64,000 nucleotides of DNA from Hominilimicola fabiformis (lineage in GTDB: Bacteria > Bacillota > Clostridia > UBA1381): NCBI RefSeq assembly GCF_020687385.1, contig NZ_JAJEQM010000002.1, positions 124,001 through 188,000 on the forward strand, written 5' to 3'. Both the position numbers and the translations under genes were made by a program. Below are positions 10,273 to 17,573 of this stretch, piece by piece (position 1 is the first letter of the stretch; every line of letters starts with the position of its first letter). The notes under the pieces were generated by a model. It was not told the DNA's origin. It saw nothing but the letters and a program-made list of their open reading frames with translations, and ran no database searches.

Positions 10273-11280
10273 ATGAATAACAGACTCGGACGGCAGACTG
10301 TTACGTTTGACAATCCGCCGATAATAATAGAAACCGCCTCGACAGTGGGTCAAAAAGAGGGAAAAGGACCGCTTAAAAGTACATTTGACGTAATACTTGA
10401 CGACGATACTTTAGGTGAAAAGTCGTGGGAAAAATCGGAGAGTATGCTCCAAAAAAAGACCGCACTTTTAGCACTTGAAAAAGCAAAATTACAACAAAGC
10501 GATATAGATTACATTCTTGCCGGTGATTTGCTGAATCAGTGCGTGGGTGCACATTACAGCGTCAGAGATTTTGATATACCGTTTTTGGGATTGTACGGTG
10601 CGTGTTCAACTATGACTGAGAGTATGTCAATAGGAAGTATGATTGTCAGTGCCGGCTTTGCGGATTATGCAATGTGCCTTACTTCAAGCCATTTTTGTTC
10701 GTCGGAAATTCAGTTCAGAAATCCGCTTGAATACGGCGGTCAGCGTACACCGTCGGCACAATGGACCGTTACGGGTGCAGGGTGTGCGATATTGTCATCA
10801 AAGGGAACAGGTCCGAAAATAACGCACGTCACAACGGGAAAAGTAATAGACAAAGGCGTAACGGATATAAGCAATATGGGTGCGGCTATGGCACCGGCGG
10901 CGATTGATACGCTTATCGCACATTTTAACGACACACACAGAACTCCCGATTATTACGATATGATACTTACGGGTGATTTGGGTGTTGTCGGCTCGGATAT
11001 TCTTGTGGAGCTAATGCTGAAAGAAGGCTTTGACATACGAACAAAGCATAAGGACTGCGGTAAAATGATTTTCGATATTGAGGGACAGGACGTTCACGCA
11101 GGTGGCAGCGGTTGCGGTTGCTGCAGCAGTGTTTTTTGCGGATATGTGTACAGAGAACTTAAAAGACATAATCTGAGTAAGGTGCTTGTTATGGCGACCG
11201 GTGCGTTGATGAATCCTATGATTATAGAACAGGGCGAGAGTATTCCGGCAATCGCTCACGCAGTTGCGATAGAAATTTAG
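10273..11280 (+). CDS. spoVAD: Stage V sporulation protein AD
   Basis: SpoVAD is part of the SpoVA channel that moves dipicolinic acid into the forespore and out on germination; it binds DPA directly. The 335-residue protein is thiolase-like, with LGLYGACSTMTES, SSHFCSSEIQFRNP and AQWTVTGAGCAIL blocks typical of SpoVAD, and a Cys/Gly-rich GGSGCGCCSS stretch near the end. ATG 10273 follows AAGGAG with good spacing; an upstream in-frame start at 10219 would begin inside the preceding terminator. spoVAE follows after 11 bases, but the usual upstream spoVAC is not here. Confidence 0.95.
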   Translation: MNNRLGRQTVTFDNPPIIIETASTVGQKEGKGPLKSTFDVILDDDTLGEKSWEKSESMLQKKTALLALEKAKLQQSDIDYILAGDLLNQCVGAHYSVRDFDIPFLGLYGACSTMTESMSIGSMIVSAGFADYAMCLTSSHFCSSEIQFRNPLEYGGQRTPSAQWTVTGAGCAILSSKGTGPKITHVTTGKVIDKGVTDISNMGAAMAPAAIDTLIAHFNDTHRTPDYYDMILTGDLGVVGSDILVELMLKEGFDIRTKHKDCGKMIFDIEGQDVHAGGSGCGCCSSVFCGYVYRELKRHNLSKVLVMATGALMNPMIIEQGESIPAIAHAVAIEI

Positions 11281-11291
11281 GAGGGAGAATA

Positions 11292-11648
11292 ATGGACTAT
11301 TTAAAGGCATTTATAGTAGGCGGTCTTATATGTGCGGTTGGTCAGATTTTGATAGATAAAACCAAATTGACTCCGGCAAGAATTTTGGTTACGTTTGTTG
11401 TGGTCGGTGTATTTTTACAGCTTATAAAAATATATCAGCCGTTGGTTGATTTTGCAGGAGCCGGTGCAACTGTTCCGCTGACCGGTTTTGGATATAATCT
11501 TTGCAAAGGCGTGGAAAAAGCCGTTTCGGAAAAAGGCTTTTTGGGAATATTCACAGGCGGTTTAACTGCAGCGTCGGGCGGTATTGCGGCGGCACTTGTG
11601 TTCGGTTTCTTGGTGTCGATTATTTTTAGGTCTAAATCGAAAAAATAG
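11292..11648 (+). CDS. spoVAE: Stage V sporulation protein AE
   Basis: This 118-residue membrane protein has about four hydrophobic segments and the SpoVAE/SpoVAC-like pattern AFIVGGLICAVGQILID at the start and a GGLTAASGGIAAALVFG segment near the end. It should form the membrane part of the DPA channel with SpoVAD and SpoVAC. A GGAGG site precedes the ATG. It is co-transcribed with spoVAD. No hairpin terminator is evident before aroE. Confidence 0.92.
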   Translation: MDYLKAFIVGGLICAVGQILIDKTKLTPARILVTFVVVGVFLQLIKIYQPLVDFAGAGATVPLTGFGYNLCKGVEKAVSEKGFLGIFTGGLTAASGGIAAALVFGFLVSIIFRSKSKK

Positions 11649-11668
11649 TCTATTCAAATTCATATAAT

Positions 11669-11685
11669 TATGGTATAATACCATA
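11669..11685 (+). promoter_or_regulatory. Extended -10 promoter inside a perfect palindrome ahead of aroE
   Basis: TATGGTATAATACCATA has 8-bp arms around one base and contains a TGG-TATAAT extended -10 box (11674-11679). No good -35 box is seen. It may be a promoter, an operator, or both. Confidence 0.5.
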
Positions 11686-11711
11686 TATACTTTATGAATG
11701 GAGATAAAATA

Positions 11712-12569
11712 ATGTTTGAAATAAACGGACACACAAAACAGCTTGGAATAATCGGATATCCTGTTGAGCATACGTTTTCACCTAATATGCACAACTTCAT
11801 ATCCGAAACCGTACATAACAACTATGTTTACGGAGCATGGTGCGTAAAACCCGAAGATTTGAAGGACGCAATAGGCGGTATGAGAGCACTCGGAATAAGC
11901 GGAATTAACGTCACAGCACCGCATAAAGTTGAAGTTATGAAGTACATAGACGTTGTAACGGACGGTGCAAAAAAGCTTGGCTCCGTAAATACGGTAGTAA
12001 ACAGGGACGGTAAATTATACGGCTATAATACAGACGCAGACGGCTTTTGTATGGCACTTACAAAAGCGGGTATTGAAATCGAAAACAGCAGAATACTTAT
12101 AATAGGTGCAGGCGGTGTGGTGCGTCCTACGCTTATAAGATTAATTGACAATAAGCCGAAAAGCATAACTGTTGTGAACAGAACTAAGAGCAAGGCTAAG
12201 ACGCTTGCAGAGGATATTTTGAAGAGTACGGGATTTGAGGTTAATACTGAAATAGATAAGCTTGAATTTGATATAGTCATAAATACAACATCGGCAGGTA
12301 TGGAACCGCAGGAAAACGTAATGCCGATTGAAAATATTGAAGAAATCAACGATTTATCGTTTATAAACGAAAATACGGCGGCGGTCGATATGATATACAA
12401 TCCCGACAAAACATTGTTTTTGCAAGAGGCGGAAAAACGCGGTGCAAAAATTCTAAACGGACTTGGTATGCTAATATATCAAGGAATTATTGCATATGAA
12501 TTATTTACAGATACAAAACTTCCTGACGATATAGGTGAGAGAATCAAAAAGGAGGTTTTCGGAAGATGA
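11712..12569 (+). CDS. aroE: Shikimate dehydrogenase
   Basis: AroE reduces 3-dehydroshikimate to shikimate with NADPH in aromatic amino-acid synthesis. The 285-residue protein has the substrate motif GYPVEHTFSPNMHN (the usual SxSP serine is replaced by Thr-Phe-Ser), the catalytic GINVTAPHKVEVM with its lysine, NTDADGF, the NADP-binding IIGAGGVVRPTL, and a closing NGLGMLIYQG. ATG 11712 is preferred to an in-frame ATG at 11694 because GGAG lies between them. Its end overlaps aroK by four bases (ATGA). Confidence 0.94.
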   Translation: MFEINGHTKQLGIIGYPVEHTFSPNMHNFISETVHNNYVYGAWCVKPEDLKDAIGGMRALGISGINVTAPHKVEVMKYIDVVTDGAKKLGSVNTVVNRDGKLYGYNTDADGFCMALTKAGIEIENSRILIIGAGGVVRPTLIRLIDNKPKSITVVNRTKSKAKTLAEDILKSTGFEVNTEIDKLEFDIVINTTSAGMEPQENVMPIENIEEINDLSFINENTAAVDMIYNPDKTLFLQEAEKRGAKILNGLGMLIYQGIIAYELFTDTKLPDDIGERIKKEVFGR

Positions 12570-13090
12570 ATATAGTGCTTACAGGTTTTATGGCTACGGG
12601 TAAAACCGAAATAAGCAAGGCTATTTCTGAAATTTCAAAGTATAATCTTGTTGATACGGACGATATGATTGTGGAACAAGAGGGAATTACAATTAATGAA
12701 ATTTTCGATAAGTGCGGAGAAGAATATTTCAGAAAAACTGAATGTGAAGTTATAAAAAAAGCGGCTGAAATGAAAAATGTTGTTATCGCAACAGGCGGCG
12801 GCGTTGTACTAAATGAACAGAATATAGAAAATCTCAGAAAAACAGGTGTTATTTTTAATCTGTCGCCCGATTTTTCGGTTATACGGGAACGTCTTGAAGA
12901 AGCAAGAAAAACAAGACCGCTTTTAAAGCAGGACAGCATTGAAAACATCAAAAAAAGATTTGACGACAGAAAACCGTTTTATGATAACTGCGATTACAAA
13001 ATCAAGGTTATACACGGCCGTACTCCGCGTTCGTATGCTATGGAAATATTAGAAATTATGGAGAGCAGACAGGGGGCAGAAAAGCAATGA
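12566..13090 (+). CDS. aroK: Shikimate kinase
   Basis: AroK phosphorylates shikimate at the 3-hydroxyl with ATP. The 174-residue protein has a P-loop GFMATGKTE at residues 7-15, DTDDMI for substrate and Mg2+, FRKTECEV, the ATGGGVVL loop, and an RPLL lid arginine. It overlaps both neighbours by four bases (ATGA at each end), so aroE, aroK and the following Rrf2 regulator are probably translated in series. Confidence 0.95.
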   Translation: MNIVLTGFMATGKTEISKAISEISKYNLVDTDDMIVEQEGITINEIFDKCGEEYFRKTECEVIKKAAEMKNVVIATGGGVVLNEQNIENLRKTGVIFNLSPDFSVIRERLEEARKTRPLLKQDSIENIKKRFDDRKPFYDNCDYKIKVIHGRTPRSYAMEILEIMESRQGAEKQ

Positions 13091-13485
13091 AAATAACGAG
13101 AGAGGCAGATTATGCACTTAGAATTATTGCTATGTTGGCTGATGAAAACAGACAGATAGAGGCAAAAGCGATTGCCGAAAAAAACGATATTCCGTATAGG
13201 TTTACTTTAAAAATTTTACGAAAAATCGTTCAAGCCGGAATAATTAAATCGTACAGAGGTGTAAACGGCGGATATGTTTTGAATAAAAAGCCGTCGGAGA
13301 TAACTCTTAAAGACGTGATTGAAACGATAGACGGCAAAATTGCGATAAATAAATGTATGGAAAATCCCGAGTCGTGCAAAAATAACGGCATATGTAAAGT
13401 TCAGCGTAAGCTGTACAAAGTACAAAAAGTTTTGGCAGATGAAATGTCTAAAATAACTTTTCAAGACGTTTTGGAAGGAAAATAA
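13087..13485 (+). CDS. Rrf2-family transcriptional regulator with three-cysteine cluster
   Basis: The 132-residue protein has the Rrf2 winged helix at the start (MKITREADYALRI) with a recognition helix near IPYRFTLKILRKI and the wing GGYVLNK. Three cysteines in C-x6-C-x5-C spacing near residues 97-110 match the Fe-S cluster ligands of IscR/NsrR-type members. It probably senses iron-sulfur, redox or NO status. It overlaps aroK by four bases, an unusual place for an Rrf2 gene. Targets are not clear; it could act on its own operon or on the nifS-nifU genes elsewhere in the window. Confidence 0.88.
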   Translation: MKITREADYALRIIAMLADENRQIEAKAIAEKNDIPYRFTLKILRKIVQAGIIKSYRGVNGGYVLNKKPSEITLKDVIETIDGKIAINKCMENPESCKNNGICKVQRKLYKVQKVLADEMSKITFQDVLEGK

Positions 13486-13490
13486 TATGT

Positions 13491-13531
13491 GAGCAGATAA
13501 AGCATAGAAATGTTTTGTCTGCTCTGTTTTT
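13491..13531 (+). terminator. Terminator after the aroE-aroK-Rrf2 group
   Basis: GAGCAGA and TCTGCTC form the base of an imperfect stem that continues through AAAGCAT/ATGTTTT, followed by TGTTTTT. Confidence 0.8.
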
Positions 13532-13595
13532 GTGTATAACAATGCCGTTTATCACATATTAATGTATTATTCTTACTTGAAAGGTGAGGGGTAGT

Positions 13596-14288
13596 ATGAT
13601 ATTTACAAGAAAACATATTGTGATAGCGGTATTATTTGCGGTTGTGGGTATTGCGATTGGTATAGGTATAAAACATTATGAAACGTTACAGACCTTTTCA
13701 AGTTCCGATATAAAGGTTGTGCTTGACGCCGGACATGGCGAGCCTGACGGTGGGGCGGTGGGTGTGAGCGGAGTGGTGGAAAAGGACATTAATCTTGCGA
13801 TTGTTCAGAAATTGCAGGAAGTGCTTGAAAGCAAAGGCTTTGAAGTGATTTTAACACGCAGCGGCGACAGCGGTTTACAGGACGAAAATGCCGAGACTAT
13901 TCGCAAAATGAAAGTATCGGATATGAACAAACGGTTAGATATTATGAAAAACAGTCACGCAGATATTTTTGTGAGCATACATATGAATTCGTTCGGTGAC
14001 CAAAAAGTGAGCGGTCTGCACATATTTTACGACAAAAATCACCCCGAAATCGAGAGGCTTGCAAAAAGTATTCAAAATAAAATGAGCGAGGTGACGGGGG
14101 CGGAAATGCACGCGGTAAAGACCGCAGATGAACGATTATTTTTAATGAAAAATCCGCCTATGCCCGCAATACTTGTAGAATGTGGTTTTTTGTCAAATCC
14201 GGACGAGGAGAAAAAACTTGCAAGTGACGAATATCAGTCAAAAATTGCGTGGGCAATCGCAAGTGCAATAGAAAATTATACAAAGTGA
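13596..14288 (+). CDS. cwlD: N-acetylmuramoyl-L-alanine amidase CwlD (germination-specific)
   Basis: CwlD strips the peptide from muramic acid in the spore cortex so that muramic-delta-lactam can form. The 230-residue protein has one N-terminal membrane anchor, then an amidase_3 domain with VVLDAGHGEPDGGA (zinc His), the EKDINLAIV glutamate, FVSIHMNSF (second zinc His) and PAILVECGFLSNP (catalytic Glu). ATG 13596 follows AAGGTGAGG and is preferred to GTG 13584 within that site. The context with gpr and spoVAD supports the sporulation role over a general autolysin. Confidence 0.9.
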   Translation: MIFTRKHIVIAVLFAVVGIAIGIGIKHYETLQTFSSSDIKVVLDAGHGEPDGGAVGVSGVVEKDINLAIVQKLQEVLESKGFEVILTRSGDSGLQDENAETIRKMKVSDMNKRLDIMKNSHADIFVSIHMNSFGDQKVSGLHIFYDKNHPEIERLAKSIQNKMSEVTGAEMHAVKTADERLFLMKNPPMPAILVECGFLSNPDEEKKLASDEYQSKIAWAIASAIENYTK

Positions 14289-14343
14289 TGTAAAAATAAA
14301 GAGAAATTATGTTAAATTTTTATCGGAGTTTGGTCAATATGTA

Positions 14344-14372
14344 TTGACGGAAAGGGAATTTTGATATATAAT
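14344..14372 (+). promoter_or_regulatory. Sigma-A promoter for serC
   Basis: TTGACG (14344-14349) and TATAAT (14367-14372) are 17 bases apart, 35 bases before the serC start. Confidence 0.8.
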
Positions 14373-14406
14373 AATATGTATATTATATATATTGGAGGCT
14401 AAAAAA

Positions 14407-15486
14407 ATGAGTAGAGTTTATAACTTTTCAGCCGGACCATCAATGCTGCCTGAGGAAGTATTGAAGAAGGCGCAAACTGAAATGCTGGAGTACGGTACAA
14501 GCGGTATGTCCGTTATGGAAATGAGCCACCGATCTAAGGACTATCAAGATATTATCGACAGTGCTGAAGCTCTTGTAAGAGAACTTATGCACGTTCCTGA
14601 TAATTACAAAGTATTGTTCTTGCAAGGCGGCGGTTCAACACAATTTGCTATGATTCCGCTAAATCTTGCGTCCAAGAATAAGAAAGCTGATTATGTTATA
14701 ACAGGTCAGTGGGCGAAGAAAGCAGCTGCCGAGGCTGAAAGATACATTACAGTCAACAGAGTTGCATCTTCTGCCGATAAAACTTTTTCATACATACCAA
14801 AGCTTGATAAATCAACATTTTCAAGCGATGCAGATTACTTCTATATCTGCTACAACAACACAATTTACGGAACAAGATATACAGAACTTCCACAGTGCGA
14901 CGTTCCTCTTATCGCAGATATTTCATCATGCGTAATGTCAGAGGAAATCGACGTTTCAAAGTTCGGTTTACTGTTTGCCGGAGCACAGAAAAATCTTGGC
15001 CCTGCAGGTGTAACACTTGTAATCGTTCGTGAGGACCTTATAGGCGACGCAATGGATATTACTCCTACAATGCTTGACTATAAGACACATGCCGACAACG
15101 GCTCAATGTACAATACTCCTCCGACATACGGAATATATGTACTAAAGCTTGTTCTTGAATGGATAAAGGAACAAGGCGGAGTTAAGGCACTTCAGGAAAT
15201 CAACGAAAAGAAAGCTAAAATTCTTTATGATTATCTTGATTCATCAAAGATGTTCAAGGGTACAGTAGTTCCGGAGGATCGTTCACTTATGAACGCACCG
15301 TTTGTAACAGGTAATGAAGAACTTGATGCTAAGTTCGTTGCAGAGGCAAAAGCTGCCGGTTTTGTAAACCTAAAGGGCCACAGAACAGTCGGCGGTATGA
15401 GAGCAAGCATTTACAATGCTATGCCTGTAGAGGGAGTAGAGAAATTAGTCGAATTTATGAAGAAATTCGAGTCAGAGAATATGTAA
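14407..15486 (+). CDS. serC: Phosphoserine aminotransferase
   Basis: SerC converts 3-phosphohydroxypyruvate and glutamate to phosphoserine using PLP. The 359-residue protein starts MSRVYNFSAGPSMLP as is typical, has MEMSHRSKDY, LFLQGGGSTQFAMIP and the PLP lysine in FAGAQKNLGPAG near residue 197, and ends with GHRTVGGMRASIYNAMP. ATG 14407 lies 9 bases after GGAGG; an upstream TTG at 14392 overlaps that site and is rejected. It is followed by serA, so the two give serine from 3-phosphoglycerate (serB is not here). Confidence 0.96.
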   Translation: MSRVYNFSAGPSMLPEEVLKKAQTEMLEYGTSGMSVMEMSHRSKDYQDIIDSAEALVRELMHVPDNYKVLFLQGGGSTQFAMIPLNLASKNKKADYVITGQWAKKAAAEAERYITVNRVASSADKTFSYIPKLDKSTFSSDADYFYICYNNTIYGTRYTELPQCDVPLIADISSCVMSEEIDVSKFGLLFAGAQKNLGPAGVTLVIVREDLIGDAMDITPTMLDYKTHADNGSMYNTPPTYGIYVLKLVLEWIKEQGGVKALQEINEKKAKILYDYLDSSKMFKGTVVPEDRSLMNAPFVTGNEELDAKFVAEAKAAGFVNLKGHRTVGGMRASIYNAMPVEGVEKLVEFMKKFESENM

Positions 15487-15493
15487 TTATATT

Positions 15494-15518
15494 ACACCCG
15501 AAGCTATTCGGGTGTTTT
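15494..15518 (+). terminator. Intercistronic hairpin between serC and serA
   Basis: ACACCCGAA and TTCGGGTGT pair perfectly around GCTA, followed by only four T residues. It may be a partial terminator or an mRNA-stability element, since serA follows with no clear promoter of its own. Confidence 0.75.
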
Positions 15519-15543
15519 ATATAAATGAAAAGGAGATTAGACA

Positions 15544-16698
15544 ATGTTCAATATATTGACACTTAATAAGATAGCTAAATGTGGTCTTGACCAGCTTAAC
15601 GATAATTATAAAATAACTGATGATGCCAATGTTGACGCAGACGGTATCATTCTTAGAAGTTTTAAAATGCACGATATGGAATTGCCTGAATCACTAAAGG
15701 CAGTTGCAAGAGCAGGTGCGGGAACAAACAATATTCCGATTGACAAGTGCAGTGAAAAGGGTATCGTAGTATTCAATACTCCGGGTGCAAACGCAAATGC
15801 TGTTAAGGAATTGGTTATTGCAGGTATGTTGTTGGCATCAAGAGATGTTATCGGCGGTGTCGCTTGGGCAAATACACTTACCGGCGATGACGTTGACAAG
15901 CAGGTTGAAAAGGGTAAGTCAAACTTCGCAGGCTGCGAAATTAAGGGCAAGACTCTTGGTATAATCGGTTTGGGTGCTATCGGTATTCTTGTTGCAAATG
16001 CGGCTTATGCTTTGGGTATGGAAGTTATCGGATATGACCCTTATTTGTCGGTTGACTCTGCTTTAAAACTTTCAAGACACGTTAAAAAGGCTAACAGCCC
16101 TGAAGAAGTTTATGCGGCGGCAGATTACATAACAATTCACGTTCCGCTAATGGATTCAACAAGAAATACAATTAACGCCGAAACAATCGCACAAATGAAA
16201 GACGGTGTTATAATTCTTAACTTTGCAAGAGGCGGTCTTGTAAATAATGCGGATATTAAAAAGGCTTTGGCTGACGGTAAGGTTGCTAAGTACGTTGTTG
16301 ACTTTGCTGACAGTGAAACAGTCAACCAACCGGGTATTATAAACATTCCTCACCTTGGTGCGTCCACTGCCGAATCGGAAGATAACTGTGCAGTTATGGC
16401 TGCTCAGGAATTGGCTGATTACCTTGAAAACGGTAATATCCTAAATTCGGTAAACTTCCCGAATTGTTCACTTCCTGAAGACAATATCGGAAGAATTGCT
16501 ATTGCGCATAAAAATATTCCGAATGTTATCGCTAAGTTTACAGAGGCACTTTCAAGTGTGAATATCTCAGATATGATTAATAAGTCAAAGGGTGAGCTTG
16601 CATATACAATCATCAATACTGACCACGCAATCCCTGCAGAAGCTATTGAAAAGCTAAATCAAATTGACGCTGTTATAAGAGTCAGAGTTATTAAATAA
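15544..16698 (+). CDS. serA: D-3-phosphoglycerate dehydrogenase
   Basis: SerA oxidises 3-phosphoglycerate to phosphohydroxypyruvate with NAD, the first step of serine synthesis. The 384-residue protein has a substrate domain with VARAGAGTNNIP, an NAD-binding domain with IIGLGAIG near residue 140, the catalytic NFARGGLVN arginine and PHLGASTAES histidine, and a C-terminal ACT domain (about 310-384) that ends in IRVRVIK. The ACT domain suggests feedback control by serine. An AAGGAG site precedes the ATG. A strong terminator follows. Confidence 0.95.
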   Translation: MFNILTLNKIAKCGLDQLNDNYKITDDANVDADGIILRSFKMHDMELPESLKAVARAGAGTNNIPIDKCSEKGIVVFNTPGANANAVKELVIAGMLLASRDVIGGVAWANTLTGDDVDKQVEKGKSNFAGCEIKGKTLGIIGLGAIGILVANAAYALGMEVIGYDPYLSVDSALKLSRHVKKANSPEEVYAAADYITIHVPLMDSTRNTINAETIAQMKDGVIILNFARGGLVNNADIKKALADGKVAKYVVDFADSETVNQPGIINIPHLGASTAESEDNCAVMAAQELADYLENGNILNSVNFPNCSLPEDNIGRIAIAHKNIPNVIAKFTEALSSVNISDMINKSKGELAYTIINTDHAIPAEAIEKLNQIDAVIRVRVIK

Positions 16699-16719
16699 TT
16701 GAATTTATAGCTAAATATG

Positions 16720-16750
16720 AGCCGTACAGATTAAAGCTGTACGGCTTTTT
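16720..16750 (+). terminator. Terminator after serC-serA
   Basis: AGCCGTACAG and CTGTACGGCT form a perfect 10-bp stem with a 7-base loop, followed by a T run. Confidence 0.93.
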
Positions 16751-16795
16751 GCATGCGTAAAAGTTTGGAGTGTTATAATTAACAACAATACCAAC

Positions 16796-16824
16796 AAAAA
16801 AAGACGGAGCATATGCTCCGTCTT
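16796..16824 (-). terminator. Terminator after pflB-pflA
   Basis: AAGACGGAGC and GCTCCGTCTT pair around ATAT (16801-16824). Read on the minus strand, the stem is followed by five T residues. Confidence 0.88.
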
Positions 16825-16829
16825 ATATA

Positions 16830-17567
16830 TTACTGTTTTCTGATACCTGCGTGAATTCGCTGTTTAGCATTTTCAATGCGTTCGGCAGATGGGGGAGATA
16901 TACTTTCCAAAGTGTAAGGAATACCTAAGTTCTCCCACTTGAATTTACCAAGTGTATGATAAGGTAAAATCTCTACACGGTCTACATTTGAAAGTGTATC
17001 AATAAAATCACCCAAAGCGTCTAAATCTTCATCAAAATCGCTGTGTTCGGGAACAAGAACGTGTCTTATCCAAACAGGCTTATTGATTTCAGAAAGATAC
17101 TTTGCCATTTCGATAATATTTGAATTATCAAAACCTGTTAGGTCTTTATGGCGGGTAGGGTTGATTTCTTTCAAATCAAGAAGCAGTAAATCGGTATATT
17201 TCATAAGTTCTTCAAACTTGCTGAAGAAAGGTTCTTCCTTTGTGAAAGGATTACCGGCAGTATCAATACAAGTATTAATACCAAGCTCTTTAGCTTTTTT
17301 GAACAATTCAATTACAAAATCAATTTGTAATAACGGTTCGCCGCCGCTTATGGTAATACCGCCGTCTTTACCCCAATAAGGTTTAAAACGCAATGCACGT
17401 TTTAAAATCTCATCGGCAGTTACTTCATCTCCGCCGTCCATTTTCCAGGTATCCGGATTATGACAGTAGCGGCACCGCATATGACAACCTTGCATAAAGA
17501 CTATAAATCTTACGCCGGGTCCGTCAGCGGCACCAAAACTTTCAGTTGAATGAATGTGTCCTATCAT
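16830..17567 (-). CDS. pflA: Pyruvate formate-lyase activating enzyme (radical SAM)
   Basis: PflA uses S-adenosylmethionine and a [4Fe-4S] cluster to draw a hydrogen atom from the PFL glycine and so switch PFL on. The 245-residue protein has the cluster motif CHMRCRYC near residue 29, the GGEPLLQ SAM motif, and family blocks TCIDTAGN and WIRHVLVPEH. It starts 6 bases after the pflB stop with only a poor ribosome site, so it is probably translated by coupling to pflB and made in lower amounts. Its need for an Fe-S cluster makes it iron-dependent. Confidence 0.97.
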   Translation of the reverse strand: MIGHIHSTESFGAADGPGVRFIVFMQGCHMRCRYCHNPDTWKMDGGDEVTADEILKRALRFKPYWGKDGGITISGGEPLLQIDFVIELFKKAKELGINTCIDTAGNPFTKEEPFFSKFEELMKYTDLLLLDLKEINPTRHKDLTGFDNSNIIEMAKYLSEINKPVWIRHVLVPEHSDFDEDLDALGDFIDTLSNVDRVEILPYHTLGKFKWENLGIPYTLESISPPSAERIENAKQRIHAGIRKQ

Positions 17568-17573
17568 ATCAAA

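Noticed and set aside
14289-14406. T-box or amino-acid riboswitch ahead of serC
   Set aside because: The leader from the predicted promoter is only about 30 bases and holds no specifier loop or T-box sequence.
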